A stretch of 64,000 bases of DNA from Ceratopteris richardii (Eukaryota > Streptophyta > Polypodiopsida > Polypodiales > Pteridaceae). The DNA is taken from the NCBI GenBank assembly GCA_020310875.1, contig CM035417.1, forward strand, positions 103,476,647-103,540,646, given 5' to 3'. Below the pieces are notes generated by a model that made no database searches, was not told the origin of the DNA, and saw only the letters and a program-made list of their open reading frames with translations. Shown in pieces: positions 26,782 to 39,400 of the stretch. Within the stretch, counting starts at the first letter, position 1. Every line of letters starts with the position of its first letter. Position numbers and translations under genes: made by a program.

Positions 26782-29520
26782 CTTCCGCCTCAAGCAACGA
26801 GTTCCACGAGGAGCGATCATGATCTCTAGTCTCGACTTCATTGGGTTTTTCTTATGAAATTCTCGAACCTTGACTAGTGCTCTGTGAAGGTTCTCTATAG
26901 GTTCCCAAGTGCGATCACTCGTGTCATACCCTTTCCAATGAACAAGATACTCCAATCTTCCTCGGGATATTCTTGAATCTAGGACATGCTCCACCTCAAA
27001 TTCTTCATGGTCATCAATCTCGATAGGTGGTGAAGGACTTGAAGTTTGCAAATTTTTTTTGAGTAACCATACTTTATCCCCAATTTGATATGATGGATTT
27101 TGAACACAATGTTGATCTGCATAGTACTTATAATTTTCTTGAGCTTTATGTAACTCTTCCTTGAGTTCTTTGGGAATTTCCATGAGGTACTGGGCCTTAT
27201 CCCTGGCAGCTGGGTTCATGAAATGATTTGAGAGTTGTATATCCATCCTTGGATGTTGTCCATAATTCGCAAAGAAGGGAGTTTATAGTAGATGCATGAA
27301 AACTATTGTTATAAGCAAACTCCACAAAGGGTAACAACTCAAACCAATCATTTTGGTGATAGTTGGTGGTGCAATGGAGATATTGCTCTAGGACTTGATG
27401 GACTTGTTTTGTTTGTCCATCAGGCTATGGATGATTTGCTATAGATAGTTTAACTTGAACACCAAGGAGCTTGCAAAGACTGATCCAGAAGTTGGATATG
27501 AACTATGGACCTTGATCATTGACAATATCATTAGGCAATCCATGAAGCCTAAAGATGTATATGAGAAAAATTCTAGCAATGGCTGCACTTGTGATTGCCT
27601 TGGTACTTGGAATGAAGTGTTCCATCTTTGTAAATCTATCCACAATAACAAGAATGGCATCATACTTATCTGACTTTGTAAGGGGGTGATGAAATCCATA
27701 GACAATGAAGCCCATGGCCTTTCTGGAATAGGTAATGCAAGAGGCCATGAGGTTTATGTCGGGGTACCTTAGATCTATTGCAAGTGTCGTAGGTTCAGAT
27801 ATATTCTTTGAATTCCTTCCACATTTGAGGCCACCAAAAATCCCTTGATATGAGTTCTATTGTTTTATTCACTTCAAAATGTCATGTTGCAAGGTTTTCA
27901 TGACGTTGTTGAAGTACTTGGATCCTGGGCTTTCTTGGAGGGACATACAATAGGTTCTTATAGGGTAGTAATCCATCCTTTTCCTAAAATTCTTTACCTC
28001 TTGGACTTTTCCTTCTTGAGATTTCTGCTTAACATTACAAAACAATTCATCTTGTGGTAGATTCTCATGGATCAAATGATTCAAGGTTGAATCTTCATGA
28101 TGGCTTGAAGAGATAGCTGCTCATTGGAGATGCTCAAGCTTGAGTAATACACTCTCTTGTTGATCAAAGGCCTCTTCACCCTTCTTTGGTGCAAGGTAAG
28201 ATCTTTTAGATAGGGCATTTGACTGACATTGTTGACATTCTGGATGGTATGTGAGGACAAAGTCGAAACAGGATCAAAAGTTACTCCATCAAGATTGCCT
28301 TCTATTGAGAATGCCGGTGGTCATAAAATACTCTAGGTTCTTGTGATTTGTATACACAGTAACTTTATGAGCTTCTCCTTCTAGATAGTGATGCCAAGTA
28401 TCAAACACGTCCACTATGGAAAGAAGTTCTTTATCATGAATTTCATAATTAATTTCTAGAGGGGAAAATTTCCTTGAATGATATGCAACTGGATGTAGAT
28501 GTCCATCATCTCCATATTGGGAAAGAATGGCCTCTTGGGAAAAGGCTGATGCATCTATCTCTAGGAAGAAGGGCTTACTAGAATTAGGATGAACTAGAAT
28601 TGGAGAAATAGTGAATGTTGATTTCAAGGTCGGAAAGGCTTTTTCTGCTTCTTTCATCCATGAGAATTTGGACCTGTAAGCTTGGTAAGAGGTGTCACTA
28701 TCTTGGAGTAATCTCTGATGAATATCCTATAGAAATTGGAAAACCCCAGAAAACATTGTACATCTCGAACACATGAAGGTGGTTGCCAATCAAAGATTGT
28801 CTCAATATTCTTAGGGCCCATAGAAATTCCTTTATCTTATATAATGTACCCTAAAAGTTCCACTTCTGTCTTATGGAAAGAGCACTTCTCCAATTTCGCA
28901 TATAATCCTTTTTCTCTTAGTTTCTCTAGGACTATCTTTAGATGACATTCATGATCCTATAGACTTTTGGAGAATATCAAGATATTGTCAAGGTATATTA
29001 CAACAAAATCATCTAAATATTCTCGAAAGATATCATTCATCATATGTTGGAAGATAGTTGGAGCATTTGTGAGATCGAATGGCATAACTACATATTCAAA
29101 ATGGACATACCTTGTTCGAAATGTTATCTTCCATTCATCTCCTTCTCTGATCGTGACAAGGTTGTAAGCTCCTCGAAGGTCAATCTTCATGACAAATTTT
29201 TCTTTTCCAAGGCATTCCAAGATCTCTAATATGAGTGCTAGAGGGTATCTATTCTTTATAGTGACTTTATTCAATCCATGATAGTCTACACACATCCCGA
29301 AAGTTCCATCCATCTTCTTTACAAATAAAATAGGAGCTCCTACTGGAGACTTTGAGTGTTTGATAAACCCCTTTCCTAGATTCTCATTGATGTTCTTGCA
29401 TAGTTCTGTAAGTTCCTCTGGGGATAGTCTGTAGATTGGTCCAAAGTGTAGTTGTGCTCCCTCTTGAAGTTCTACGGCACAATCATAGGGTCTATGGTCT
29501 CAAAGGATATCTGCAGTCTT
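26782..29520 (-). pseudogene. pol: Chromovirus pol: RT, RNase H, integrase, chromodomain (relic)
   Basis: On the minus strand from high to low coordinates: reverse transcriptase at about 28960-29320 ([21 protein letters not shown]), RNase H at about 28290-28660 (FFLEIDASAF, HKNLEYF) and integrase near 27440-27750 (MDFITPL, WIDLQRW). The integrase C-terminal region and a chromodomain follow at about 26820-27040 ([33 protein letters not shown]). The chromodomain marks the chromovirus branch, whose members are thought to target chromatin marks at integration. Broken in many places. Confidence 0.85.
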
Positions 29521-29860
29521 CTTTTCAAAAAACATCTTCAAAGCCTTTGTTCTGATTGTGTAGCTTGTATGGCATAGATCATATATGTCAGTTCCTTCCT
29601 TATTGCATGTATGAAGGCTTTGGCTCCAACATATGTTGGGTTCTTCTAGATATCTCAATGGATGATTTTATTCTTTTCCCAATTAATGTCTAGATTATGC
29701 TTCTTTAACCAGGGCATTCCAATGATAACTAGATGTACTAGGCTCGATATTACATCGAAACATATGTGAGATTCATGGTCACCAATGTGTACTCTTAATG
29801 GTGTGGTTTCCATGGTTATATTCCTAGATGTTAGAGGTCATCCATCTATTACTTCAGCTA

Positions 29861-31040
29861 CTACTGGTTTGTTCTTCCAAAGTACAAGAATTCCATGTTT
29901 CTTAACCAATCCTTCATCAATGAAACATGAGGAGCTCCTAAATCTACTACGGTTGTAAGGGAAAGGGTCTTCTTGGGCATGATTAACTTGACAGGTGCAA
30001 GACATGTTTCTATGGGTGTAGCTAGAGTTATGAGACCCTTTCTTATATCATGGTCCGACTGCACAGTCTCTTTTACAAGTAGACTTCGTGGTTTTCCCTG
30101 CTCTACAAGGGTGGTTGCGAAAATGGAGTTCGTTCTCTTGTTTGGACAATTAAATACAATATGTCCAAGGTTTCCACAATAGAGGCATAACCTATTAGCT
30201 CTCCTTCTCTCTTTCTCTTGTGGTGTTAGAGGCTGAAACCTAGTTACATCTATTTGCATAGGTTCAGGCATAGACGCATCTTTAGGAGTGGGTTGGAAGG
30301 GTTTCCACTGGTGAGGTCTTCCTTCTGCTTGTTTTTCTTGTTTCCTTTCAAAAAGTTGAAAGTGAGTTATCACATTGAATAGCTTGCATGATATATTCAT
30401 TCAATGTTTTAACCTCTGGCATTGTGAGCAAAAAGATCCTTCACATCATCTCTTAAACCCCATCTAAATTGGCTTATGAAATAATCTTCATGCCAAGTGA
30501 GATCACATATCAATAGCCTAAATTGAGATGCACAAGTAGAGGCAGGGTTGGTTACCTTGACGTAACTTTCGAAGTTTTGTTTCTGCTACTCAACTTGTGT
30601 CTGCATCTCCAAATGTGGCGATGAGTTCTCAAAGAAACCCCTCATAGTCCTGAAGTACTGCCATGTTCTTCTCCAAGATTGGGACAAACCATGATAATGC
30701 TTGGCCACAGAGCAAGGTTCCAATAAACCCGACCTTGGATGCCCCGAAACTTTGTGCGATCCCCATGGCCATAGAGCAAGGTTCCAATAAACATGAAACT
30801 TTGTGCGATCCCCATGGAACTTTTCTAGCATGCAAATCTTGGTTTCCTTCATAAATGATGGGCCCTTGATTCACTTGAATAGTGCCTTGAGTTGCTTGAA
30901 GACTCCCGATTCATTCTTGTAATTCTTGGAGGAGTGCACCTACATGCATTGGATGTCCCATCTCGACTTGTGTCTGTCAATGAGTTAGGTCTTCGACTTG
31001 TTGTTGGAGACTCTGAAGTGATGCTACAATCTGTTCATAA
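29861..31040 (-). pseudogene. gag: Chromovirus gag region (relic)
   Basis: The minus strand encodes gag pieces: a Gln-rich helical N-terminal part near 30900-31060, a gag core near 30400-30860, and one zinc knuckle ([14 protein letters not shown]) at about 30150-30190. Protease-region sequence begins beyond it near 29900. Broken. Confidence 0.75.
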
Positions 31041-31088
31041 TCATTCTCAATGATGTCTGGTCTTGGATAAAAGCTAATCTTGCCAAAA

Positions 31089-31411
31089 TGTTGGGGGAGC
31101 ACTAGATTGTGATCTCTGACTACAGTAGACAAGATTTCGGAAATACACTTCTAATTACAAGAACACCCACTAAGGGAAAATGATACAAGAATACATGACT
31201 GATACAAGATGTCCCACAACCCGAGACTAATAAGTATGAATAACCTAACTAGAGATGATAGAGGAGATCCCACAACTCGAGATCGTAAGTATGAAACAAG
31301 ATATCTAGATTACAAGAATTCCCTTCTCGAAGATGAACTAGATACAAGAAAGAACATAACAAGATCTCATACTATGCGATTACAAGAGGACAAGACGGGA
31401 TGTCCAAGAAC
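31089..31411 (-). repeat. Chromovirus 5' LTR, incomplete
   Basis: It starts TGTTGGGGGAGCAC and follows 26089-26411 closely up to GATGTCCAAGAAC. Beyond 31411 the sequence is Copia B, so the outer half of this LTR is missing. Confidence 0.85.
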
Positions 31412-32690
31412 CTGAGCCTGTTTCCTTTGATTAAGCAGAAAATTCTAAAAATTGGATGGTTGTTATGCAATTTAGATATGTGCTATAATGAAGAATGGTA
31501 CCTTGTCTTTATGTGACTTGCCTCCTAGCAAGAAGGCCAGGTACCTTGTCTTTATGTGACTTGCATCCTAGCAAGAAGGCCATTGGCACTAAGTGGGCAT
31601 ACAAGTTGAAGCATAAGCCAGATGGAATAGTTGATAGGTATAAGTCTAGGCTTGTTGCAAAAGGTTATGCTCACGAAAGAGACATCGACTTTGATGAGAC
31701 CTTTGCTCCTACATGCCGAATGACTATTGTTCGTAGCATTTGTGCACTTATAGCTCATCATGGTTGGAATGTACAGTTGGACATTAAGATTACATTTCTT
31801 AATGGTGAGTTGCATGAAGAAGTGTATGTTTTTTAGCCCTGTGGTTGTGCAGAAAGGGCATGAAAACCAAGTGTTTAGGTTGAATAAGGCATTATATGGT
31901 TTAAAGCAAGCAACACGTGCTTGGTATGAAAAGATACATGCCTATCTGATTGCACATGGTTTTGAAAGCAGTCCAACTAAAAACACCTTATATGTTAAGC
32001 ATGCTAATGATGTGCTTCTGATCATTGTTGTGTATGTTTATGACATGTTGCTCACTAGTCCTAATGATAAGCATATTGTTGATTTTAAGGCTGATTCACA
32101 TGCCCCGTTTGAGATGTCTCATTTGGGCCATTTGCATCATTGTTTGGGCATTTAGTCTATGCAAGTTGATGGTGGAATGGCTTTGTATCTAATGAAATAT
32201 GTTGACACATTATTGCACCATTTTGGCCTTGAAGAATGTAAACCTATTGCCACACCTATGGAGATAGGTTTACAATTGAGTCTTCATGATGTTGGAGATG
32301 CATTTGATGTTGTTCTCTATCAACAGGCTATTGGATGCTTGATTTAGTTATGCATTACTTGGCCAGATATTCAGTTTGCTATCTCATTGATGAGTAGGTT
32401 TATGCATTGCCCAGGTGTCAAGCATTGGCAGGCAGTTAAGCACATCTTTCGCTACTTGGATTGTTTTATCCCAACTACTTGGATTGTTTTATCCCAAGGA
32501 GGGATCACTACCACCAGATTTACATGATTTTTTTTACTCTGATTGGGCTAGTTGATATGAAACTCATGTGTCCACCAGTGTTTTTTGCTTCATGCTCAGT
32601 AGCTCATGCATATCTTGGTTGAGCAAGAAGCAGCCTAAATACACTAAAAGAACCAGAATTCAGACAAGGAGAGAACAATTAGACTAGGTA
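31412..32690 (+). mobile_element. Copia B, 3' part: reverse transcriptase and RNase H (broken)
   Basis: Copia reverse transcriptase words run along the plus strand: GTKWAYKLKHKPDG (about 31585), RYKSRLVAKGY (31635), FDETFAPTCRMTIVRSI (31690), FLNGELHEEVYV (31795), LNKALYGLKQATRAWYEKIH (31880), the catalytic-loop region near 32030 and GLEECKPIATPME (32225). RNase H remnants continue to about 32690. No 3' LTR like 5788-6014 follows, so the 3' end is lost. Broken, with many breaks. Confidence 0.85.
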
Positions 32691-32839
32691 AATTATGCAA
32701 AAAATTTTGAAATTTATAATATTTTAGCCTTTACTTCAGATGAGAATGAAAAAACTAGTGTTCAAGATGCACTACAAAGTGATATGATTATCACACATCC
32801 TTAAGATTCAGATCTTCAATTGTTTAAAGATTCATTATT

Positions 32840-33260
32840 ATCTTGGGATTGAATTCATATACAGAGATGAGTGTATCTACATGATACAATAGAAATACAT
32901 TGAAAAGTTATTGGAAAGGTTTGAGATGACAGATTCCAAGCCTATGCAGACACCTATGTATTTCAATGTATCATTATGATCGGAAACAGGTTTAGGACCA
33001 TTTGATGCTACATTATATTGTCAAGCATTTGGTTGCTTAATATATCTATGTAATACACATCCGAACATTCAATTTGCAGTTTCCCAAGTGTCCAAGTTCA
33101 TGCACATTCAGCTCAAGATTCAGTGGAAATCAGTTAAGAGATATTTGCAGACATCAAAAGTTTTTTAGGTTGTTGAACCTTGTACTATTATGACATTGAA
33201 GAGGGGATTGTTGGAGATAATGTCAATTTGTGCATCTTCTATTGCCATCTGTAGTTTTCT
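32840..33260 (+). mobile_element. Copia fragment C: RT end, polypurine tract and LTR start (broken)
   Basis: Words of Copia RT and RNase H are readable: YLGIEFIYRDECIY (about 32838), KLLERFEMTDSKPMQTPM (32910), FGCLIYLCNTHPNIQFAVSQVSKFMH (33029-33106). At 33198-33208 GAAGAGGGGAT precedes TGTTGGAGATAATG, which fits a polypurine tract and LTR start. Another Copia piece begins soon after, so only a short LTR edge remains. It is a different family from Copia B. Confidence 0.7.
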
Positions 33261-33269
33261 TTTTGTGCA

Positions 33270-34683
33270 TTTTTAGTTATGGCTGAAATTTTTTATAGAA
33301 ACAAGCTTTTGACTCTATGCATAGATCGTGGCGGGTGGATACATGTCACATGAGTTCAATGTTTTTCTTCATGAAAGAGGAATTTCACACCAATGTCACA
33401 TATACACCTCAACAAAATGATAGTGCAAAGCATAAAAAAAGAACACTCCTTGAAATGGCATGATGTATGGTTAAAGGAAAGCACCTTCCTGATAAGTTTT
33501 GGATGGAAGGAGTCATATGTGCAAACTATGTGTTGAATCACTACCCTACAAAAATTTTGAGAGTCATCACTCCTTATGAAGATTTGAATGGACATAAAAC
33601 TATGGTTATTCATATGCCTGTGTTTGTTTTTTTGGCATATGCATTTGTTCCATCAAAGAACATCACAAACTTGATGACACAAAAAAAAATGTATATTCAT
33701 TGGTTATAGTGCTGAAAGTAAGGGATGTCATTTGTATCATCCATTGATGGACATAATTATTATGATTTGAGATGTATTATTTGCTGAAAATTCAATTTTC
33801 CCCACACTTGAATGCAAAAAATAGCCAATAATTAGCTCACAAGATGTGTTTGATACACTCATATCTTTGTTCCAAAGTGATGTGATTGACTATGGTCATG
33901 TAGATCAGCCAAGTGAGGTTCAAAGGGCTGACAATTTCTAGAAAAATAAATCTCAAAATGCATATAATTTCTAGCCAAACATGGCTGAAGTTTTCCAATC
34001 AATCATGGTTGGAATTGTTGGAAATTTTTTGCCATATATGGCTGAACATTTGTGTTAAAAAATGGCTGAAAATGAGCATGAAATTCAGCCCACACATGCT
34101 CTATATGTTGATGATGTATTACATAATGAATGCATTTCTATCAAGAGTCAAAAATTATGCCAAACTGGTTGAAACAAACTTTGTAGGATAACAAATTGAG
34201 TGCACCTTTACTTGGTAGAACAAGATCAAGCTCTTGCCATGCATCAAGTAATTTTGTGGATTATTTCTTTCATTGCAACAAAATTTAATGAAGAGCTATT
34301 TATTGTTGAAGACGCATGTGATGATCCACATTGGATGAGTACTATGAAATAAAAAATGGATTCCATACATAGGAATGTACTTGGGAGTTATTTAGATTTC
34401 CAACACGAAAAAATGCCATTGGTAAAAAGTGTGTTTACAAGATTTACAGAAAGTCAAATAGTAGCATTGATTGCTAAAAACCTAGATTGGTTGCCAAACG
34501 ATATGCACAACAATATGGCATTGACTATGAGGAAACTTTTGCACCTAGAGTACATCATTTGAACATAAAAAAAACTTTGTTGAATGGTGATTTGCAAGAA
34601 GAGGTTTATGTGAAGCAACCTCCTTGATTTTCCATGAAAAAGCAAGAGCATATGGTCTTTCTCTTACATAAATCCTTGTATGG
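33270..34683 (+). mobile_element. Copia fragment D, same family as fragment A (broken)
   Basis: It follows Copia A from about 1720 onward: integrase end (KGKHLPDKFWMEGVICANYVLN, shown here only as a landmark near 33470), HMPVFVFLAYAFVP near 33610, the linker with decayed FQPxMAE-type units (33930-34090), and an RT piece (LLNGDLQEEVYVKQPP) near 34573-34623. It stops at the LTR starting at 34684. Broken, with many breaks. It is useful as a second copy showing that the linker repeats belong to the family. Confidence 0.8.
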
Positions 34684-35312
34684 TGTTGGTAGAAACTCTT
34701 GACACAGAAGAAGAGGAAGCATGTAAAGAGTGAAGACATGATACCAAAGGGGCCCCCATCAAAATTTTCCAACATCAATATTGTTCTAGAAATATCAACA
34801 TCATCATGAGCAACAACAATGATTTTAATCAGTACCCACTATAACATAAAGAAACCCAATTTTTCCATGTAATACTCCACTTTGTGCAAGCCGAGGAGTC
34901 CTCAAGCTTGAGGATCTTAGATAAAATGTACTTATCAAATTTCTTTTTTTTTTTGACATCATTTGATATCCCAAAAGTAGTTTAGGACATAATTTCTAAC
35001 TAAATAGGATGGTAGATGTGAAATCGGTCACTTCACCTCAAAAACTATAAAATAGAGCTAGAGAGATCATTTTTGGGATTGGCTAGTTTTGAGGTGTGAG
35101 CTTTCTAAGAGATCTTTTGTACTTTGAGGAATGAATAGACCATTGTATCTCCTATTGTCTCTTCCATGTGTGTGTTCACTAGTGTGCTTCTCACCCTCAC
35201 CTTTGTGCAAATCGCTCATTCATGATCTTCATATCATCTTTACATCTCGGCAAATTGACAATTAAGGAGGTGGAGCTCCACAATGTGATACTCATCCTTG
35301 TCTAGAACAACA
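34684..35312 (+). repeat. 5' LTR of an old plus-strand gypsy element
   Basis: 629 bp, from TGTTGGTAGAAAC to CTAGAACAACA. It aligns, on the opposite strand, with the E2 LTR at 35763-36414: shared landmarks are TTGTGCAAGCCGAGGAGTCC with CTCAAGCTTGAGG, a TATA-like ACTATAAAATAGAGCTAGAG, CATGATCTTCATATCA and TTAAGGAGGTGGAGCT. A decayed tRNA-Asp primer site follows it, so it is a 5' LTR of an E2 relative. Confidence 0.8.
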
Positions 35313-35319
35313 TCAAATT

Positions 35320-35337
35320 TGGTGCCATTGTCATGGA
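35320..35337 (+). other. Decayed tRNA-Asp-type primer site
   Basis: TGGTGCCATTGTCATGGA lines up with the E1 primer site TGGCGCCGTTGCCGGGGA. It lies 7 nt after the LTR end. The differences are mainly C-to-T or G-to-A type, as expected from methylated cytosine decay. Confidence 0.75.
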
Positions 35338-35762
35338 TGTACTCAAGGATGAGCATGTGATGGTAAGAGAGTTAGGAGATGGATGTTGGAAGGTAAGTAG
35401 TTAGAGTTTCTTGCAAGTTTTTAACTCGTTTTAGAATTTATTTCACCTCATAATTAGTTCCCCTACCTTCATTTCCATAGCCATCCATCATCATAATCAT
35501 CGAAAATTCTGCATTTTCCATATTCCCCTTAATCCACCTCATTTTTCTCATTTGAGAGTATGAGAGTGTTAATTTTGTGCATTTTTTAGTTGTTATGCAA
35601 GATTCCACACCACAATTGAGCTCAAAACCATGTGCAAGTGATAAATCTATGATTTTTTTACATCATCTTGTTTGTCGATTCAACCTATTGTGATAGGCTA
35701 CCAAAGATCTTCAGTGCACATTTATAGCATTGGCACAAGCACCTCAGTACCTCCTTGGAAGA
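35338..35762 (+). other. Leader of the old plus-strand gypsy element, cut by E2
   Basis: About 425 bp of non-coding sequence lie between the primer site and the E2 LTR. I see no domain and no TCGCGA repeats here. The rest of this element would lie beyond E2, outside the window. Confidence 0.5.
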
Positions 35763-36414
35763 TGTTGCTCTAGCACAATGGTGAGAACCACGTTAAGAAG
35801 CTCCACCTCCTTAATGTCAATCCGTGGAAGAGATATGAGTGATATGAAGATCGTGAATGTGAGATGAAGTGAGAGTGATGGTGAGAAGCATAGAGATGCA
35901 CACACACATACACACACACAACGAAGAGACAAGCAAGATACAATGAAAGGTAGGAAATCAACTCTATTACTCAAGATCTCAATTACAAGCTCAAAATAGC
36001 TCTAAGCTCACACTAGGCAACCTCAAAAATGAGCTCTCTAGCTCTTTTTATAGATTCTAGACTAGTTTTGACCGGTTTCACATCTAGTGACCGACATAGT
36101 TAAAAAATAGGTTCTAGATGCTATTTGAAAGGGTAAACGGTGTCTAAAAATAACCAAAATTGGTACGCTCATTCTACTTAAGCTCCTCAAGCTTGAGGAC
36201 TCCTCGGCTTGCACAAAATGGAGCTATAAATTACAAAAAGGTTTTTTCCATGTTACATATAGTACAAAAGTGATGAAAATCACTATGGGAGGTTTTGAAA
36301 AGTATTTATAAAATATAAGTCTTTGAAAAAATGATTCGACTGACTCCCTGCTTCTTCATTATGCCCTGACTTCACATGCTTCAGCGTCTTCTATGCATGT
36401 GACTACTGCCAACA
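35763..36414 (-). repeat. E2 3' LTR
   Basis: 652 bp, TGTTGCTCTAG...TGCCAACA on the plus strand. On the minus strand it starts TGTTGGCAGTAG directly after a purine run. A TATA box (TATAAAAAG on the minus strand, 36044-36052) and a CA microsatellite (35899-35921) lie within it. It is an inverted relative of the LTR at 34684-35312. Confidence 0.82.
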
Positions 36415-36431
36415 CCCCCCTCTCTCTCGCT
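36415..36431 (-). other. E2 polypurine tract
   Basis: The minus strand reads AGCGAGAGAGAGGGGGG up to the LTR start at 36414; apart from one C it is all purine. Confidence 0.85.
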
Positions 36432-39400
36432 TCTGTCGTCCTCGACAGAACCTTGTTGTGAGGTCTGTCGGATGTAATTGTGTAGGAGCTCCTGAGCGAG
36501 GGTGTGTTCTGATATTCGAATGCCTTGGGCCAAATCTACCTCGAATTTCTCCCAATCAATGGGCTGCGGTTCATCTAATGGCGGGAGTCGATAATGCATG
36601 GAATATACCATCTGTTCACAGGCAAATAACTGCAAGAGGTGTGTAGGCCTGCTGATGAACACCTCTGAATGGTATTCCTAGAAACCGGTTGTGAACATTT
36701 CTTCGAAAGTCTGCTTATAGCATGCCGGTAAGTATTTGATTCTACAATGTCAGGCATAACATACCCGTAGGGATGGCGATGTACTCATATCATATGCAAG
36801 ATCTAGATTGCCATGCTCAAAACCTGGGGTGTTTACATGAGGTGCCTTCACGCGACGGAAGACTTTGAAAACCATATGCATCATGTCAAATATCTTGACA
36901 GTCATGTGCGCTGCTATATCGTCCATATGTTTTAAATGTGGGAGCCAGTGGCGAATCGTTGCCATCATGTATCCGACTGTAGGTGGTCTAGTGGGTGGCC
37001 TGAAATATGGGTAATTAAGCCAATCCTGGCATTGCTTGTTGTTCTGTACTTTTATAGCAAATGCCTTCCAGGAGCGGCGACGTGGCACTACTCCCCAACA
37101 TGGATTGTACTTTAAGTGTAGAGGTGCCTTAACCCAAGTGCTCATCATCTCTGGATAATTTTGTAAGAGATCCTTGCGCCAATCTGGTTGATAGATTTCT
37201 CCTTGTTGCACGTCTGTTGGCAAATCGTCAGGCTCAAACTAAGTAGCGTGAGAGGGTTTCTTGCCTGTTTCTTTCTCTATGGCCAACTGATATTCCACCA
37301 TTAACATAAAATACGGTTTGTACTGTAGCTCATGCCCAGATATGTATCTGCAAGGGGCCAAATGAGCAAAGTAAGGCGGCTGTAAAATTCTTTCTTCTAT
37401 CATTGCCATTGCATGTAGCTGCGCCTCTACCCTTGTTGAATGGGTTGTTCCAAGTTCTTCTATCGTCTTCATCCATGCAGGATTTGGAAGTTCGAAAGTC
37501 GTCTGACCTTCGGCCGTGACTCGTCCGCCTGGGATGGGTTGGGGTTCATATGCTTCTTCAAAAGTTTCCTCCACCAGAATAGTGACTGTTTCTTCCTCTG
37601 CTGGTGGTTCGGGTGGGGAGTCTGGCCTAGGGGGTGCTTCATATATGGCTATCGGTGATTGAAGAGTTGATACCTTGGCCCGTAATGCATTGAGTTCCTC
37701 TAGGATGTCAGGAGATGGATCCGCAAGGGCTGGTAGTCCTTGTGGTATTGGTGCTCTTAATTGGAGTAGTTTATGCTCTTCTTTCAGCTTCTGATATTCC
37801 TCCTTCATGTTGTCGTATTTGTCTAGCAATCTGACATGACCATCTAGCAACATTTTCATAGATTCAGAGGGCACGGCCTTGAAACGGTTGGGACTTAATG
37901 GTTGGTCGGGTAAATCTAGGGCAGCTTCTAAATTTTCACTATTCTCTTCTTGTGAACGCTGGTTCTCTTCTTTTGCTGCTGCCAAGTGTCATCTGAGTAA
38001 GCCCATGTTCCTTGTGAGCGTCGCATTGCGAATAGTCTGTGCCCTTAACAAGTTATCGATATCTGTGACAACCTCTTTCATCTTTTCTTCACTTTCTAGT
38101 TCAAGTTTATGATATGCCTCTCGTAGCTCTTGGTAGCGGGTGTTTAGTGAGGCATTTTCGATGTTCAGTGAATTGAGCTGCGACTGTAAATCGTTGGTTG
38201 TCTTCTGCAGCGTCTGATAATTATTACCAAGAGATGCAAACTCATCTCTTACTTGTGTCATACATGTGAACATCTATCGAAATGCAGTGTCTATAGTGGG
38301 TGATAATATTAGTGACGGAGTGAATGCAGTTGCGGTGTGTGTGGGTGTTGATGCATAGGGTAAGGGAAATCGGGATGGGAATGTGGATGCAGTGGTGACA
38401 GTGGAAAAACTTGAGGTGCCTAAATATGGTGGTGCCATGAATGAAGTGAGCGGGCGTGCAGTGGGCGGTGATATATCCATGTCATTGGATGTGGTATCAA
38501 GTGCGGTGACCGTGAACAGTGGAGTGATCGTGGGTGTATGTGTGGGTGTAATACAGGGTTTACAAAGGTTGAAGAGTAATTTACAGAGGGGTTCTCTTGT
38601 ACTCCTTGGTGGAAAGGGGAAAGCGAAATTACGATGTGTCGAGGGGGAGAGACTGGGGAGAAGGTTAATGGAGGTGGGAATGGGAAAAGGGTTCTTTGAG
38701 GTGTGGGGAAGGACGGGAAGGATGGAGGGAAAATTGGACTAGATAGAAAGGTGGATGTCCGAGGGGGTAGACTGGGTAGGGTGGTGTGTGGGAATTGTCA
38801 GATGAATGGAAGTAAGGAAGGCTTCTACTACAGCGCTATCCAAAGATGTGGATGATCTGGGAGAGATCGGATGTATAGGGGAGATTGGAGATATGGGAGG
38901 TGAAAGAGGAGCGGTTGGGGTAGCGGGTACTTGGGTCACAACGGTGGTATGTATAGTAGTAGTGTGGGGTGGGGAATTGACGAGGATAGCTTCTTCTGCC
39001 AATGATCCTTCAGCGACAAGACATGCTTCCTTGGCCTGTTCTAAAGATTGTGCTCCTGTCGGTACACGAATGTATTCACCAAGTTTGGTTAGTAAGCGAA
39101 TTCTGCGAGGATCATACTGCGGTAACGGTTTCCTCTGCAAATATCTTAAGGCTTCGGTGGATCCCACTGGTTGAAGCCTTTGATGTATACTTCTTCGAAA
39201 CCGCCTGAGACAAGTTCCTATTCTATAAGTGCTTGGCTCTCTTCCTCCGTTAACTTCTTACGTGCCCAAAATTTTTCCATAGTGCGATATAACTTTTTGA
39301 TGGCCAGACATGGAATGGTTCCTCTCATGCACTTTCCTGCTCGTCCTTTGCTAGCCTTCCTAGCTTTCTTTGTTGTCCCCTTGAATGCTTTGAGCTCCTC

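Larger units (their letters stand above)
26089..31411 (-). mobile_element. Chromovirus (Ty3/gypsy) inserted in Copia B, old and broken
   Basis: A minus-strand gypsy element has a 693-bp 3' LTR (26089-26781), a polypurine stretch (GAGGCGGAAG on the minus strand just above 26781), pol ending in a chromodomain, gag, and a shortened 5' LTR (31089-31411). The alignable LTR parts differ at roughly 33 of 323 positions, about 10%, so it is far older than E1: several My at fast plant rates, tens of My at conifer-like rates. Broken, with more than ten breaks. A target duplication cannot be checked because the right LTR is incomplete. Confidence 0.88.

Noticed and set aside
26089-31411. A target-site duplication for the chromovirus
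   Set aside because: The right LTR is incomplete, so no flanking pair can be compared.
38383-39208. Plus-strand open frames opposite the E2 accessory gene (Gly/Val-rich)
   Set aside because: Antisense shadows of the Pro/Thr/Ser-rich stretch. Some Tat-type elements do have antisense genes, but no known domain is visible here.
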